Origin: an uncultured Alkaliphilus sp.
GTDB lineage: Bacteria; Bacillota; Clostridia; Peptostreptococcales; Natronincolaceae
Reading direction: 5' to 3'
Length of the DNA stretch: 36,309 nucleotides
Assembly: GCA_938074565.1 (NCBI GenBank)
Contig: CALJEQ010000010.1
Coordinates: 1 to 36,309 of the forward strand
In this document: piece by piece, positions 23,551-33,327 of the stretch
Numbering within the stretch: the stretch's first letter is position 1
How the letters are laid out: every line of letters starts with the position of its first letter
Position numbers and translations under genes: made by a program
The notes under the pieces: model-generated
What the model saw: only the letters and a program-made list of their open reading frames with translations
Databases searched by the model: none
Told to the model about the DNA's origin: nothing

Positions 23551-23757
23551 TTAAAACCCTTTAAACTGGGGTTCTTCATTTTCTATTTCCTTTATACGTT
23601 TTTCCATTTCAATAACTATTTTTTTCATTTTATTATGACACTCATTAAATAGTTCTTTAACATCTTGATCTGGATGATGAAGTGCGTAATTTTTCATTGT
23701 AGCTTCTGCTCCTTTTAAGGAAGCGTGGGTTTGTTTAACCCTTGATGCAACAGTCAT
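23551..23757 (-). CDS. DUF1657 small protein (second copy)
   Basis: 68 residues: MTVASRVKQTHASLKGAEATMKNYALHHPDQDVKELF, then a coiled helix ending EIENEEPQFKGF. The MTV start, the YALxxxD block and the EPQF end match the protein at 22371-22577, so the two are paralogues. AAAGGAGGT lies before ATG 23757. It is upstream of the DUF421 gene by 22 bp, probably co-transcribed. Function unknown; likely a spore protein by context. Confidence 0.85.
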   Translation of the reverse strand: MTVASRVKQTHASLKGAEATMKNYALHHPDQDVKELFNECHNKMKKIVIEMEKRIKEIENEEPQFKGF

Positions 23758-23938
23758 AGAATTACCTCCTTTAATTTACTGTTTCCTAACATAATATTCC
23801 CTTCTTTTATTCTGTTTATAATCTTTATTTTATTGACTATATAAGCCCATAATTTATTGTTAATTTTTTCATTAACATATAATTCTATTTTGATATGTGA
23901 TAAAATTAGTAAATATACATAAAAGGGGGGTATTATTT

Positions 23939-24085
23939 ATGTCACAATGTAATAAAGATAACTGTACATGTCCTAAAACCAATTGTGAAAGATATGGAAA
24001 GTGTTGTGCCTGTATTAATCATCATCGTAATATTAATACATTGGTTCATTGTATGAAGCAGATTGCAAAAGATCAAAAAAAATAG
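23939..24085 (+). CDS. Small cysteine-rich protein
   Basis: 48 residues from the start chosen: MSQCNKDNCTCPKTNCERYGKCCACINHHRN followed by a short helix. The Cys pattern C-x4-C-x-C-x4-C-x5-CC-x2-C-x3-HH suggests a metal-binding fold. It resembles small clostridial Cys-rich proteins (DUF6485-like) by eye. The frame is open from 23897, but AAAAGGGGGG stands right before the ATG at 23939. Role unknown; single-gene unit with its own terminator. Confidence 0.7.
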   Translation: MSQCNKDNCTCPKTNCERYGKCCACINHHRNINTLVHCMKQIAKDQKK

Positions 24086-24111
24086 TACCGTTATTAGGTA
24101 CTATTTTTTTT
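24081..24111. terminator. Bidirectional terminator
   Basis: AATAGTACC (24081-24089) and GGTACTATT (24097-24105) form a perfect 9-bp stem with a 7-nt loop, followed by eight T on the plus strand and preceded by A8. It serves the Cys-rich gene and the large surface gene that ends at 24118. Confidence 0.88.
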
Positions 24112-24117
24112 GATTAT

Positions 24118-27100
24118 TTACCAACCTCTTTCTAACTTTAAGTCATCCAAGGCTGTATTTTTTAAATCATACCAAAATACTTCTCCATGATTAATACCCT
24201 TATTCAGTAAATTAGCTTTTGTAGGTAGGTTTTTTCCATAAACTCCACCTCCATCAGTACCCCATTGGGGTTCCCTTAGGGTATAGTCATATAAATTTCC
24301 ATTTTTCTTTTTCCCCACAATATCTAAAGACATTAGAAGTTTATGGTCAAAAGAGTTATTTTTAAATAGGTTTAGTTTTTCTCCTTCTTTAATTATTTTA
24401 GCTGAATAGGGGATGTATATCTCAAATTCCCATGTGTTGTACTTATCTTTATTTTGTTTATCATAGGTTTTTCTGTGGCTATTGTTTAAAACAATATTTC
24501 CTCCAACTTTGGCATATTGGCTATTTTGTATTTTAGTATAGTTTCCTTTTTCATCCTCCACATAAATGTCTGCATCGAAAAGATCATTTTTTCTATCCAA
24601 AGCAAAATAATTGGCCTTTATGCTTATTTCGTCCCCCTGTTGATGTAATCCCACAGAATCAATTTTAAACTTTACTTTATAACCCAATTTGATACCTTGA
24701 TGTTGTTTATTCACATGAACTGGCATATCCTTTACAGAAATTCCCTCAAGGGTTAATTTAGTAGGTCTGCCTCCTGATGTTGTAAAGTAATTTTTCCAGT
24801 TGAAATCTGTAATGGTGACAATTCTAAGATTTTCTAGCCTTAAATTTAGTAATTCATAGTCTAATATTAATCTTTCTTCATTGCCATTGGGGGTTCTAGC
24901 CGTAAACTCCACCTTATAAAAACCATCCATCAACTCTTCCTCTACGTTATGTTCCACTATCCAATTTTTATTATCTCCTACTAAGGTGGCATTCATATCA
25001 ACAGCCTTTTGTTGGGGTGTTTGATAGTATAGTTTTGCCACAACTTCATGGGGATATTTTGTGGTGCTTCCCTGTAAGTCTATAGTTGAACCTGCTATAA
25101 ATTGAGGCAGGTGATCCACCCTTAAATTAATTGGTGTCTTTACTCCAATGGGGAAATTTTTATGCTTTACCTCTCCCCCTTCTCCGATGGCAGAAACCTT
25201 TAAAATATAGTTGCCATCAGGTAATGTTTCTGGTATCTGATAACTAATGCTATTCCAATAAATATCATTTCCTGTTTTTATGGCAGTAGTAGCACTGTAA
25301 TTTACGGTTTTTATAGGGGTTTTTCTTGTTTCTCCATCATATAACGCCATTTCTAATCTGACAGCGTAAGGAAATCTAGTCCAAGCTTCAAAAACCTCTA
25401 AATCCTCTGAAGCTGGAACCCCACTAATTTGAAACTTATCATCCAATGGTCTAACTTTTGCATCAAATTGTAAAGGTGGAGTGTTACTTAATGTAAAGTC
25501 TAATCTAAATACATCTGACCATGTATTTTCAACATCCTTCACATAATATTCTAATTCATATTTTCCTGGGGGTAATTCCTCTGGTACTTTATAAATCCAC
25601 TCTCCATCATCCCTCCGATAACTGATTTTTCTATCTATAATACCTTTGTCTTCCCTCCTACTGATATGATCCCAGTCAAAGGATTTATCCACCCATTTAG
25701 TAAGATAAACATTTCTGGAAATATCATAATCCCAATCTAATTCAGCCAAAGCAATAGGGCGACGGTGGGAATAGACAGTAATTTGTGGTACATTGGAAAA
25801 ATAAGAAAAGTTGTCAAAATTGGTATCGTCAGTTGGTTGATCCTTAATTCTACGGAAAATATCAAACTTTCCTGTTTTACTGAATTTTGTTGGTAAGGTA
25901 GAAATCCAGTAATCCTCTATATAATCTTCTTGGGCATAAGTCTCCATTCCTAAAGGAGTATCAAAATAATATTGATCCTGTACATATTGAAACCCCTCTT
26001 CTATAATTTGGTCCCCTTCTTCATCATAATTAGCATAACTAATTTCAAAATCTTCTTCCCCTGCCACCACATAATACTTTGCAACATAAGGGTTAGACTC
26101 TGTAATATATTCCAGTGCCATATGAACCATTTCTTCAATGGGCCCGCTATTTAATATGAAATGTTCATGGGGGATTTGATTTTTTATATTATTTTCCCCA
26201 ATTAATATTAGTTTAACATCTGCCTTTGAAAGTACCATTTGTAAATCCTCTAGTTCTGAAATATTTCCATCACTAACATAGATAATATATTTATCCGATA
26301 AAACTCTAAATGGATTAACATAGGGTTGTCTAACATTTTTATATATGGTTCCGCTATAATATCCTACGTAGTCGTTATAAGTAACCCAGTTATGTATCCA
26401 TACTTGCCGTTCAACTTCTTCTGTGATTATTTCATCATAATACCAGTATGTTGTATAATAAACCCATATATTTTTTTCATAATCATATAACCCCCCCGCA
26501 GTATCTGCCCACCTCCAGGGTACACCAGGCCAGTCTCCATCGGTGGTGGTAAAGTATCTTTCAGTCCTTGTTATAGTCTCATATACCGTCGTATAATAAC
26601 CTTGATCTACTGTATAGGGTCTATTACTGACACTAATTCTATTTAATGTGCCTGTATAGCCACCACTGGAAAAATTTGTTATAGCAGAGGGGTATGTACC
26701 ACCAGTGTATCGGGTTGTGCTGGCAGGTTGCATATATTCATAAGTATGCATGTCCCAATTTTCTACCTTAGGTCGAATATTTTTTGTTCTAAGATAGTTG
26801 TTTATATCCATCCGATTACTTCTTACATAGTCAGTTTTATCTCTGTGTAGGTTTTTGTCCATCATAAAAAACACATCTATTTCTGGCAAATGAATGGGAA
26901 TATCTATATATAGCTCTGTTAATGGAACAAAATTATCTACAAAAAATTCCCGTTCCACCACCTTATTTACTCTATCCTCTTCAGTAATGTATTCTTCTAA
27001 AGTGGATTCTCCAAATGCTTCCTCCACAATATTTAATACCTTATATGTACCTAACTTAGTTGGAATATAACCATTAAATTCGTCGGTACTGTATGTACCC

Positions 27101-29364
27101 ATCAGTTTAGAGGCATTTCCATCATTATTATCATCATAGTATAATTCAATAATATTCTTTGAAATAATATCTCCATCGGTACTAACAGCATCATGGAAAA
27201 TATTCATTTCTTCATTTCGTGCCATTGCATTATTCCATATATTTAATATGACGGCTGGCTCATAATCTTCCATAACCCATATATCTACTTCATATGGGTC
27301 AGATGTTCTTCCTAGAGTATTAGTCACCACTAATTCTATGGTATATGCCCCTTCTTCTTTAAACATAAATTCTTTATACAAATCACTAATATCCCTTATC
27401 CTTAGGGAATTAATGTCTCCACCGTTACTTTTGAATCTCCATTGATAGTTATTAATGGGATAATGATTTAAAACAAATTCTGGATTAACATTATTGGAGC
27501 GATCTGTAACTGTTAGTTTTCTATTTTCTTTGTATGTACCATCAGTTTTATATTCTGCTCTTGGTTTGGTGCTATAGACATATATCCATTTAATTATTTT
27601 AAATTCTGGCATAATTCCATTATAAGGTTGCTTAAACTCCTTCGATTCATAAACCACTTCTATAGGGAGTAAGCGGTCTATCTCATCCTCTCCAAAAACA
27701 TAATTGCCACTAAAAAACAAATCTCCATCTACTACTTTACCGTCTATAAAAACTGTCCTAGAATCTACATTTTCTGAATAATCGGTTGCAGGCAGAGGTA
27801 CAATGTCAAACCACTTTTCTGGTATGTCTACTTCTATTTTGGGGTTCTTGGAGTATGGTCTCACTTCTGGTGGTTTAATATCAACAATTAATTTTTGTGC
27901 ATAGGTGTCTTTATTTCCTTTTTTGTCGGTTACCGTTTGTTTTATTTCAAAGTGAAACTCTCCATTGGTTTCATTTTGTATTTCAGATTTTATATAATCA
28001 CCTAAAGCTTCATTAACCTTTTTAGGGTCTACCTTTGAAACTTCAAAAGAATAAACTTTTTGCCCTTTTTGATAATGCTGTATAAAATAATCGTACTTTA
28101 CAATATCCCCAATGCTGGCATCACTGTAGTTTAGCATGTTAGATTGAAAATTACTTCCATTAATTAAATTTATATAGTTATTAATAGTAAAAAGAGACTT
28201 CAATGCCTTACTTTCTTCTACATTTATTACTATTTCTTTTTGTTTCTTGTCAGTACCTGAACTATGCTTATTGCCGAATATAGCAGTTGCTGTAGCTGTA
28301 AAAAGTAAGTTGGGGTTAGCCTCCAGTTGTTCTCTAGAGATTGTCACCTTAAATTTAGATGTTCCTGTATTTCTGCTGGCTTTAGGGACTTCAACGGTTT
28401 GTACGGGTATTCCTGTTGTTGTTAAGGTGATACTCCACTTATCTATATCGTAACCTGTATAATACGCAGTTCTACCTTCTTGTGTTTTCCAATGTTCTCC
28501 ATCTTGATATGTTCCCGTTATAGATAGTTCTATTTCCACTTCCTTTTGTCCATGATTAAGTTTAAAGGCTGATGACTGGGTGGTTATTTTTATTTCAGCT
28601 ATAGTGGGTAACACTTCTTTATCAATTGCCTCTTGTCTAGGTATTGAAAAGGTTTGATACCATCTTCTATTATTGGCATCCACATGCCACATTCTGCCTT
28701 CTCCTACTGTTCTTATACCTGAAGGTGAGAGAACATGTATGTAATCATAGGGTTCTTTTGATGAATGATCTAGTGAGTTAATGGGGAATCTGACCATTCG
28801 GTTTATCCATTGGCGGGTGTTGATAATTACTTTGGGATTGTCATTATCTCCTAAAGCCCATTTACTATAAGTACTATTACTTGCTAGTGGCGCTCTACCT
28901 TTATGCTCTGTAAAAGGTCTATATATCCAATTTTTTTCAGCTCCACTTTTCCCTAAATCCACATCCTTAGGAAAGTCTATATTGGTATATAAATTACCTT
29001 CCATATCAAAACCATGATAACGATATTCCCCTGTTTTTCCATTCAACTCATAATATGGTTTACCTTTTGGGTTTTCTGTGGGGTATTGTGAATGAAATTT
29101 GAAATCATTCTTTTTTCCTACTGAGCTCCAATTACCATAAACAAGAATTCCTTTATCTATAAATATAGTTGCATTTAATGGATGTCCCTTTACATTTTTT
29201 TCAGGTATATGAGGTATTATATCCTTTATGCTTTCATATCGAACCCTATTATGTTGATACCGTGTCCATACTTCTGAACTAATGTTATTTCCAAATACCC
29301 CGTCTATTGTTAATGAAGGCACTAACAAAGCAATAATTAATAAAGTACAAATGATTTTTTTCAT
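24118..29364 (-). CDS. Giant secreted protein with split vWA-like core
   Basis: 1748 residues, the largest gene here; family not recognised. A Sec signal peptide (residues 1 to about 25) is followed by beta-rich regions. Around 640-700 is a PKD-like fold (YQWRFKSNGG.. EEGAYTIELVVTN). Near 825 IDVFFMMDKNLH resembles a von Willebrand A first strand, though the metal site DxSxS reads D-K-N-L-H. Near 1025 YIIYVSDGN and VKLILIGEN look like the rest of that domain. Between them sits a ~150-residue insert very rich in Tyr, Trp and Thr. C-terminal Ig-like segments follow; there is no SLH or sortase signal. AAGGGGG precedes ATG 29364; the SLH gene ends 10 bp upstream, so the two form an operon. Confidence 0.85.
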   Translation of the reverse strand: MKKIICTLLIIALLVPSLTIDGVFGNNISSEVWTRYQHNRVRYESIKDIIPHIPEKNVKGHPLNATIFIDKGILVYGNWSSVGKKNDFKFHSQYPTENPKGKPYYELNGKTGEYRYHGFDMEGNLYTNIDFPKDVDLGKSGAEKNWIYRPFTEHKGRAPLASNSTYSKWALGDNDNPKVIINTRQWINRMVRFPINSLDHSSKEPYDYIHVLSPSGIRTVGEGRMWHVDANNRRWYQTFSIPRQEAIDKEVLPTIAEIKITTQSSAFKLNHGQKEVEIELSITGTYQDGEHWKTQEGRTAYYTGYDIDKWSITLTTTGIPVQTVEVPKASRNTGTSKFKVTISREQLEANPNLLFTATATAIFGNKHSSGTDKKQKEIVINVEESKALKSLFTINNYINLINGSNFQSNMLNYSDASIGDIVKYDYFIQHYQKGQKVYSFEVSKVDPKKVNEALGDYIKSEIQNETNGEFHFEIKQTVTDKKGNKDTYAQKLIVDIKPPEVRPYSKNPKIEVDIPEKWFDIVPLPATDYSENVDSRTVFIDGKVVDGDLFFSGNYVFGEDEIDRLLPIEVVYESKEFKQPYNGIMPEFKIIKWIYVYSTKPRAEYKTDGTYKENRKLTVTDRSNNVNPEFVLNHYPINNYQWRFKSNGGDINSLRIRDISDLYKEFMFKEEGAYTIELVVTNTLGRTSDPYEVDIWVMEDYEPAVILNIWNNAMARNEEMNIFHDAVSTDGDIISKNIIELYYDDNNDGNASKLMGTYSTDEFNGYIPTKLGTYKVLNIVEEAFGESTLEEYITEEDRVNKVVEREFFVDNFVPLTELYIDIPIHLPEIDVFFMMDKNLHRDKTDYVRSNRMDINNYLRTKNIRPKVENWDMHTYEYMQPASTTRYTGGTYPSAITNFSSGGYTGTLNRISVSNRPYTVDQGYYTTVYETITRTERYFTTTDGDWPGVPWRWADTAGGLYDYEKNIWVYYTTYWYYDEIITEEVERQVWIHNWVTYNDYVGYYSGTIYKNVRQPYVNPFRVLSDKYIIYVSDGNISELEDLQMVLSKADVKLILIGENNIKNQIPHEHFILNSGPIEEMVHMALEYITESNPYVAKYYVVAGEEDFEISYANYDEEGDQIIEEGFQYVQDQYYFDTPLGMETYAQEDYIEDYWISTLPTKFSKTGKFDIFRRIKDQPTDDTNFDNFSYFSNVPQITVYSHRRPIALAELDWDYDISRNVYLTKWVDKSFDWDHISRREDKGIIDRKISYRRDDGEWIYKVPEELPPGKYELEYYVKDVENTWSDVFRLDFTLSNTPPLQFDAKVRPLDDKFQISGVPASEDLEVFEAWTRFPYAVRLEMALYDGETRKTPIKTVNYSATTAIKTGNDIYWNSISYQIPETLPDGNYILKVSAIGEGGEVKHKNFPIGVKTPINLRVDHLPQFIAGSTIDLQGSTTKYPHEVVAKLYYQTPQQKAVDMNATLVGDNKNWIVEHNVEEELMDGFYKVEFTARTPNGNEERLILDYELLNLRLENLRIVTITDFNWKNYFTTSGGRPTKLTLEGISVKDMPVHVNKQHQGIKLGYKVKFKIDSVGLHQQGDEISIKANYFALDRKNDLFDADIYVEDEKGNYTKIQNSQYAKVGGNIVLNNSHRKTYDKQNKDKYNTWEFEIYIPYSAKIIKEGEKLNLFKNNSFDHKLLMSLDIVGKKKNGNLYDYTLREPQWGTDGGGVYGKNLPTKANLLNKGINHGEVFWYDLKNTALDDLKLERGW

Positions 29365-29374
29365 AACTGCCCCC

Positions 29375-30619
29375 TTATTTATATCTAAAACCTTTTATAC
29401 TAATACTAATACTTAATTGTTTACCTGCTCCATCTTTTAAAAAGTGTATACTTCTATCATTTAAAATAACTGTACTCCTAAAACCATTGTTATTAGTTAA
29501 AGCCAACTCTAAATATTTTTCATATTCATAAATAGCCCTTGCAGATTCTCCCTCAAATAAAGACTTTAATACTTCTTTAATAACTTCATTGTGAAGTCTC
29601 TTTGTTTCTTCTATATTCCAAATAATAATACTATATGGTACTTGTTGTGAACCCACATCATCTGTAATATTTATAGATATACTTCCATGATAGTATTTAG
29701 AGTTATCAGAGTATTTATGTTCTTCTATTTCAAATAAATTTGCAAATATTCTATTTGAAAAACCATTATACGATGGACTAGAATAACCCTTAGACTTACT
29801 TGCCCCATCCCTTAAAGCATGGGCTATTCTTATAACTTCTGGATTACTGTGGGGAGGATAGACAGTTGTCATTTCACCAGTCATATTGTTTCTTAAAGTA
29901 ATCATATCCTTTTCATTTACTATTATTTTATTCCTTGTTCTTTCATCCAAAAACCTAATGATTACTACACTAGCCTCTGCCCTAGTACTATTATTTAAAG
30001 GTTTAAAACTGCCATCAGTATAGCCAGAAATTAAACCCATGCCATAGGCAATTAACACATGTTGCTTGTTTTCATTTTTTATAGTTCCATAATCTTTAAT
30101 TAGACCCTTTAAATATGTAATAAAATTCTCATTGGGTTCTGATTCTTTTATTAATGTAGCATTAACGATGATCTTTGCCATTTCTTGCCTAGTTATAGGT
30201 CTTCTAAAATTACTAAACTCGTTGTTTCCAATTAATTTTTCGTTTTTAGCAATTTGTATAAAAGGTTCTGCCCAATAGCCCGTACCCATACTTGGGTTAT
30301 AACCCATAGCAGTAACTACTAATTTAATAAACTCATCCACTTGTATATTTCTATTTGGCTTAAAAGTTCCATCTTGGTACCCTCCGATAATCCCTAAGAA
30401 TGTTAATTTACCAACAGAATCCTTAGACCAGTGATTACCCATATCAGAAAACCTACTTACAGAATTATTAATCTGACTACTGCTGATTCGTTGTAAATCT
30501 TTAATAATATTAACCATTTGAGAACCATCATTGTTCTGAACTCCAAAAGATAAAAGAATTCCATTAAACAACAATGCTAACCCCATAATCATCCCAACTA
30601 AAGTTTTAATACTCTTCAA
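29375..30619 (-). CDS. S-layer-homology (SLH) domain protein
   Basis: 414 residues. A signal peptide (about 1-26) and three SLH domains (roughly 56-108, 115-160, 174-224) bind secondary wall polymer. Each SLH shows the family pattern, for example FSDMGNHWSKDSVGKLTFLGIIGGYQDGTFKPN and GLISGYTDGSFKPLNNSTRAEA, where TRAE is the polymer-binding motif. The C-terminal ~180 residues are of no family I know. The start is a TTG with AAGGAGTG seven bases upstream. The giant secreted gene follows 10 bp downstream, so this protein may anchor or present it at the cell surface. Confidence 0.85.
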   Translation of the reverse strand: MKSIKTLVGMIMGLALLFNGILLSFGVQNNDGSQMVNIIKDLQRISSSQINNSVSRFSDMGNHWSKDSVGKLTFLGIIGGYQDGTFKPNRNIQVDEFIKLVVTAMGYNPSMGTGYWAEPFIQIAKNEKLIGNNEFSNFRRPITRQEMAKIIVNATLIKESEPNENFITYLKGLIKDYGTIKNENKQHVLIAYGMGLISGYTDGSFKPLNNSTRAEASVVIIRFLDERTRNKIIVNEKDMITLRNNMTGEMTTVYPPHSNPEVIRIAHALRDGASKSKGYSSPSYNGFSNRIFANLFEIEEHKYSDNSKYYHGSISINITDDVGSQQVPYSIIIWNIEETKRLHNEVIKEVLKSLFEGESARAIYEYEKYLELALTNNNGFRSTVILNDRSIHFLKDGAGKQLSISISIKGFRYK

Positions 30620-30786
30620 ATGTCGTCACTCCTTTAATGTATAATTTTGAATATGAGATAAAACAAGCTCTTAATGTACATTACTAATATTTCTATATCT
30701 TTTTACTATATCCTTCTTTCATTGTTAATTATTTGAGTAAAAAAGAAAAATTTGTCGAATATATTAAAAAGAATAATTGAGATATC

Positions 30787-30827
30787 AAAAAAACCAATAC
30801 CTTTTTACATATTTAGGTATTGGTTTT
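30787..30827 (-). terminator. Terminator of the lipase gene
   Basis: AAAACCAATACC (30790-30801) pairs with GGTATTGGTTTT (30816-30827), a 12-bp perfect stem. On the minus strand a run of seven T follows. It lies between the lipase stop and the SLH promoter region. Confidence 0.85.
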
Positions 30828-30878
30828 AAGTATTAAACACTTTATTAAATTTGTTAATTCATTTCTAATAATTCAGTT

Positions 30879-32705
30879 TTACTCTAATACCTTCAACTGT
30901 CTTTTATCAGAATTATACTCTAGAACCTTTTTATTTCCTTTTTGTTCTTTTAAGTCAATATCATAAACAGTTTCTAAAACAGTTTCAACAGAATTATCAA
31001 ATTTTCTTATTTCAATGTCAGCGGTATCAATTCCAGTTAATTCAATTTCGTAATCTTCATGGGCATCTGGAACATAAACTACATAAATATCACCATATTG
31101 TTTAATATATGAACCCTTACTAATGGTGTTTTCAACTAAATCTAACTTACCTTTAGCATTTTCATTGGCTTTAATATTCTTTTCGTGTCCCTTTTCAAAT
31201 AGATAGGGTTTATATTGATTATAGTCTTTACCCCTACCTATTTTAGCAGATGGATTATTTTTCTTATAAACCAATGGCATTTCTTCAGTTCTTACAAGGA
31301 ACATAAGACCATTAATTTTAACTGGTGTTTCCTCATCAGAAATCGCCTCAACTACTCCCTCTGGTACTTGTTTACTATTAGTGGTACTTACACTTGCAGT
31401 ACTAAAACTATTAGTAGATGTGTTAAAGTTTAAAATTGATAAAACCGTATGTCTTCCCTGACTTGGCATTGTTCCATGTTTTACATCAGACGGAAAATAA
31501 TATTTTCCAGTAGCAGGTGTACCTGTTTCTATTGCACTACCATATGGTACAGTTTCATCCCCTTCACCAAACTTTAACGAGCTGAATTTTCTACCAGACC
31601 ACCAACTATTATAAACATCCATTACATATAACGTTGGTAATCCAGAACCTGCAACAACATAGTGATTAATTCCATAGTCCCTCAATGCTACTCCACTTAA
31701 TAAATTATGTAATGAATTATTTCTAGAATATAAATAATAATTATACTCCCAATAAACAGCATTACCTATTTCATTATAGTTCATCATAGAATTTTTAGTG
31801 CCATTTCCATCAAAGTCAAAGTCTGATTCTTTCATGTAGGAAGTGTATTGTACACCATCAAAATTGTAGGCAGAAGAATTGATTATACGATTAAAATAAG
31901 TTGTACTTGGCATTAATTGATAGTTTGATGGGTAATTTTTAACCATTTCCTTTACTTTATTTGGATTAACTCCAATACCAAAGATTGTACTGAAATTATC
32001 CCCAACTGTTAATGCCCATAAGGCTTGTGGTGACCCGTAATAAGGTGTTCCCAGCGATATGAATTTATCAACTTTACTTCTGTTTGTTTGGTTTTGAACT
32101 AAATAACGTTTACTAAGTAAACCACCCATAGAATGGGCTACAACGTCTACTTGATCCCATCCACTTCTTTGTTTTGCTATTTCAATTACTTCATCTAGTA
32201 TATTGTATTCTTGGTTAAGGTCTTTTCTCCAGTCATATGGACATGCAAAAAGATTAACTCCCCTTGTATAACCATTTTGCTCTAAATGGGATACTAAACC
32301 TTCAAATATGTCATCACCATTAATGGATAAGATAATTCCATCAAGAAGTCCATTATTAATATCATTTTGAGAGAACCTACCATTATAAGCTCTAATAGTA
32401 CCCGTTAAATTTGCAGTAGTTCCAGTTGCACTGGACTTAAGTGGGTCTAAAAAGTCATCTGATGCACTGAAAATAGCCCTCCATAAATCTAACCATAAAA
32501 ACTCATTGTTGCTATATAGTTTTGTTCCACCAATACCTGGTACAAGAATAACTGGTTTTTTAGCAGTTTTTTGGGTTACATTTAATAATTGAGCTTCACC
32601 TTCTGCTGTGATTTCACTATCTTTGTTTAAGTTCTCTAGGTTTGCATAACTAAAACAACTCATTAACATCACACAAACTAAAACAATTGATAATATTCTT
32701 TTCAT
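30879..32705 (-). CDS. Exported LCAT-like lipase / alpha-beta hydrolase
   Basis: 608 residues. A signal peptide (1 to about 21, MKRILSIVLVCVMLMSCFSYA) ends near a Cys that could be a lipobox (LMSC), so it may be a lipoprotein or cleaved after SYA. The hydrolase core has PVILVPGIGGTKLY (51-64, oxyanion region), the nucleophile elbow AHSMGG with Ser192, an Asp in GDETVPYG (about 382) and His candidates in KHGTMPS (about 410) or GRHTV shortly after. The LCAT/PF02450 family hydrolyses ester lipids. The C-terminal ~170 residues are an extra beta-rich region. AAAGGAGGCG precedes ATG 32705. Probably extracellular; substrate unknown. Confidence 0.85.
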   Translation of the reverse strand: MKRILSIVLVCVMLMSCFSYANLENLNKDSEITAEGEAQLLNVTQKTAKKPVILVPGIGGTKLYSNNEFLWLDLWRAIFSASDDFLDPLKSSATGTTANLTGTIRAYNGRFSQNDINNGLLDGIILSINGDDIFEGLVSHLEQNGYTRGVNLFACPYDWRKDLNQEYNILDEVIEIAKQRSGWDQVDVVAHSMGGLLSKRYLVQNQTNRSKVDKFISLGTPYYGSPQALWALTVGDNFSTIFGIGVNPNKVKEMVKNYPSNYQLMPSTTYFNRIINSSAYNFDGVQYTSYMKESDFDFDGNGTKNSMMNYNEIGNAVYWEYNYYLYSRNNSLHNLLSGVALRDYGINHYVVAGSGLPTLYVMDVYNSWWSGRKFSSLKFGEGDETVPYGSAIETGTPATGKYYFPSDVKHGTMPSQGRHTVLSILNFNTSTNSFSTASVSTTNSKQVPEGVVEAISDEETPVKINGLMFLVRTEEMPLVYKKNNPSAKIGRGKDYNQYKPYLFEKGHEKNIKANENAKGKLDLVENTISKGSYIKQYGDIYVVYVPDAHEDYEIELTGIDTADIEIRKFDNSVETVLETVYDIDLKEQKGNKKVLEYNSDKRQLKVLE

Positions 32706-33327
32706 TTGTACGCCTCCTTTAGTTTTAATGTATAATTCCTATTATTAAACGAAAAACTCCACCTCCCTTATTAATTTTTAATAATCTAGTCCCGTTTTCA
32801 TGTCATGTTTATATATTTTCATGGAATTATACCATATCTATTTTTCAAATATTTTTATTGTAGGTTTGTGATTTTAACTAATTGTAATTTACATGTTTAT
32901 TATAATTATTGTTTTATTTTATTTGAATTTTTTACATAGTTTATTTTTGTAATTTTGCAAATTAATTTAATTATAATTTATTAATTTTAAACATACCTGT
33001 GATTTTAATTACATTTGAGCAAGTTTAAATTACTTTTTCTTCCAAGTTTTTATTCTCTATTGATGTTTGTTTATCCTTCTTTTTTGATGAAATAGTTTAC
33101 ACTGTTTTTTGTATATTGTTTTCCGTTTATGTTTTATTGAATAGTTTTATATACCTTGTATTTTTTGTAACACAAAAAACCTCAATGGAGAGTGGGTTCT
33201 CTGTTGAGGTTTTGAGGTTCTATAATATATAGTGTTGGTGGATAAACCTGCACTAATCTTTTTCAAAATATGAGACAACTGACAAACTATGCTAAAATAT
33301 AATCGACTAACCATACTTTAAGGAGTG
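32706..33327. other. AT-rich gap between the lipase gene and the CRISPR array
   Basis: 622 bp. It holds the lipase ribosome binding site and its promoter area, then very AT-rich DNA (about 32830-33170) with no open frame that has a ribosome binding site. A strong hairpin lies at 33174-33213, and a short unique stretch at 33220-33327 leads to the first repeat. No leader-like or tRNA-like structure was recognised. Confidence 0.6.
33174..33213 (-). terminator. Terminator downstream of the CRISPR array
   Basis: A 14-bp stem (AACCTCAATGGAGA with its partner, two G-T wobbles) around a short loop. On the minus strand it ends in TTTTTT. It lies 115 bp beyond the degenerate terminal repeat, on the strand on which the array is probably transcribed, and so may end the pre-crRNA. 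Confidence 0.6.

Noticed and set aside
33220..33327. CRISPR leader on the left side of the array
   Set aside because: The degenerate repeat and the minus-strand terminator are on this side, and the repeat orientation points the other way.
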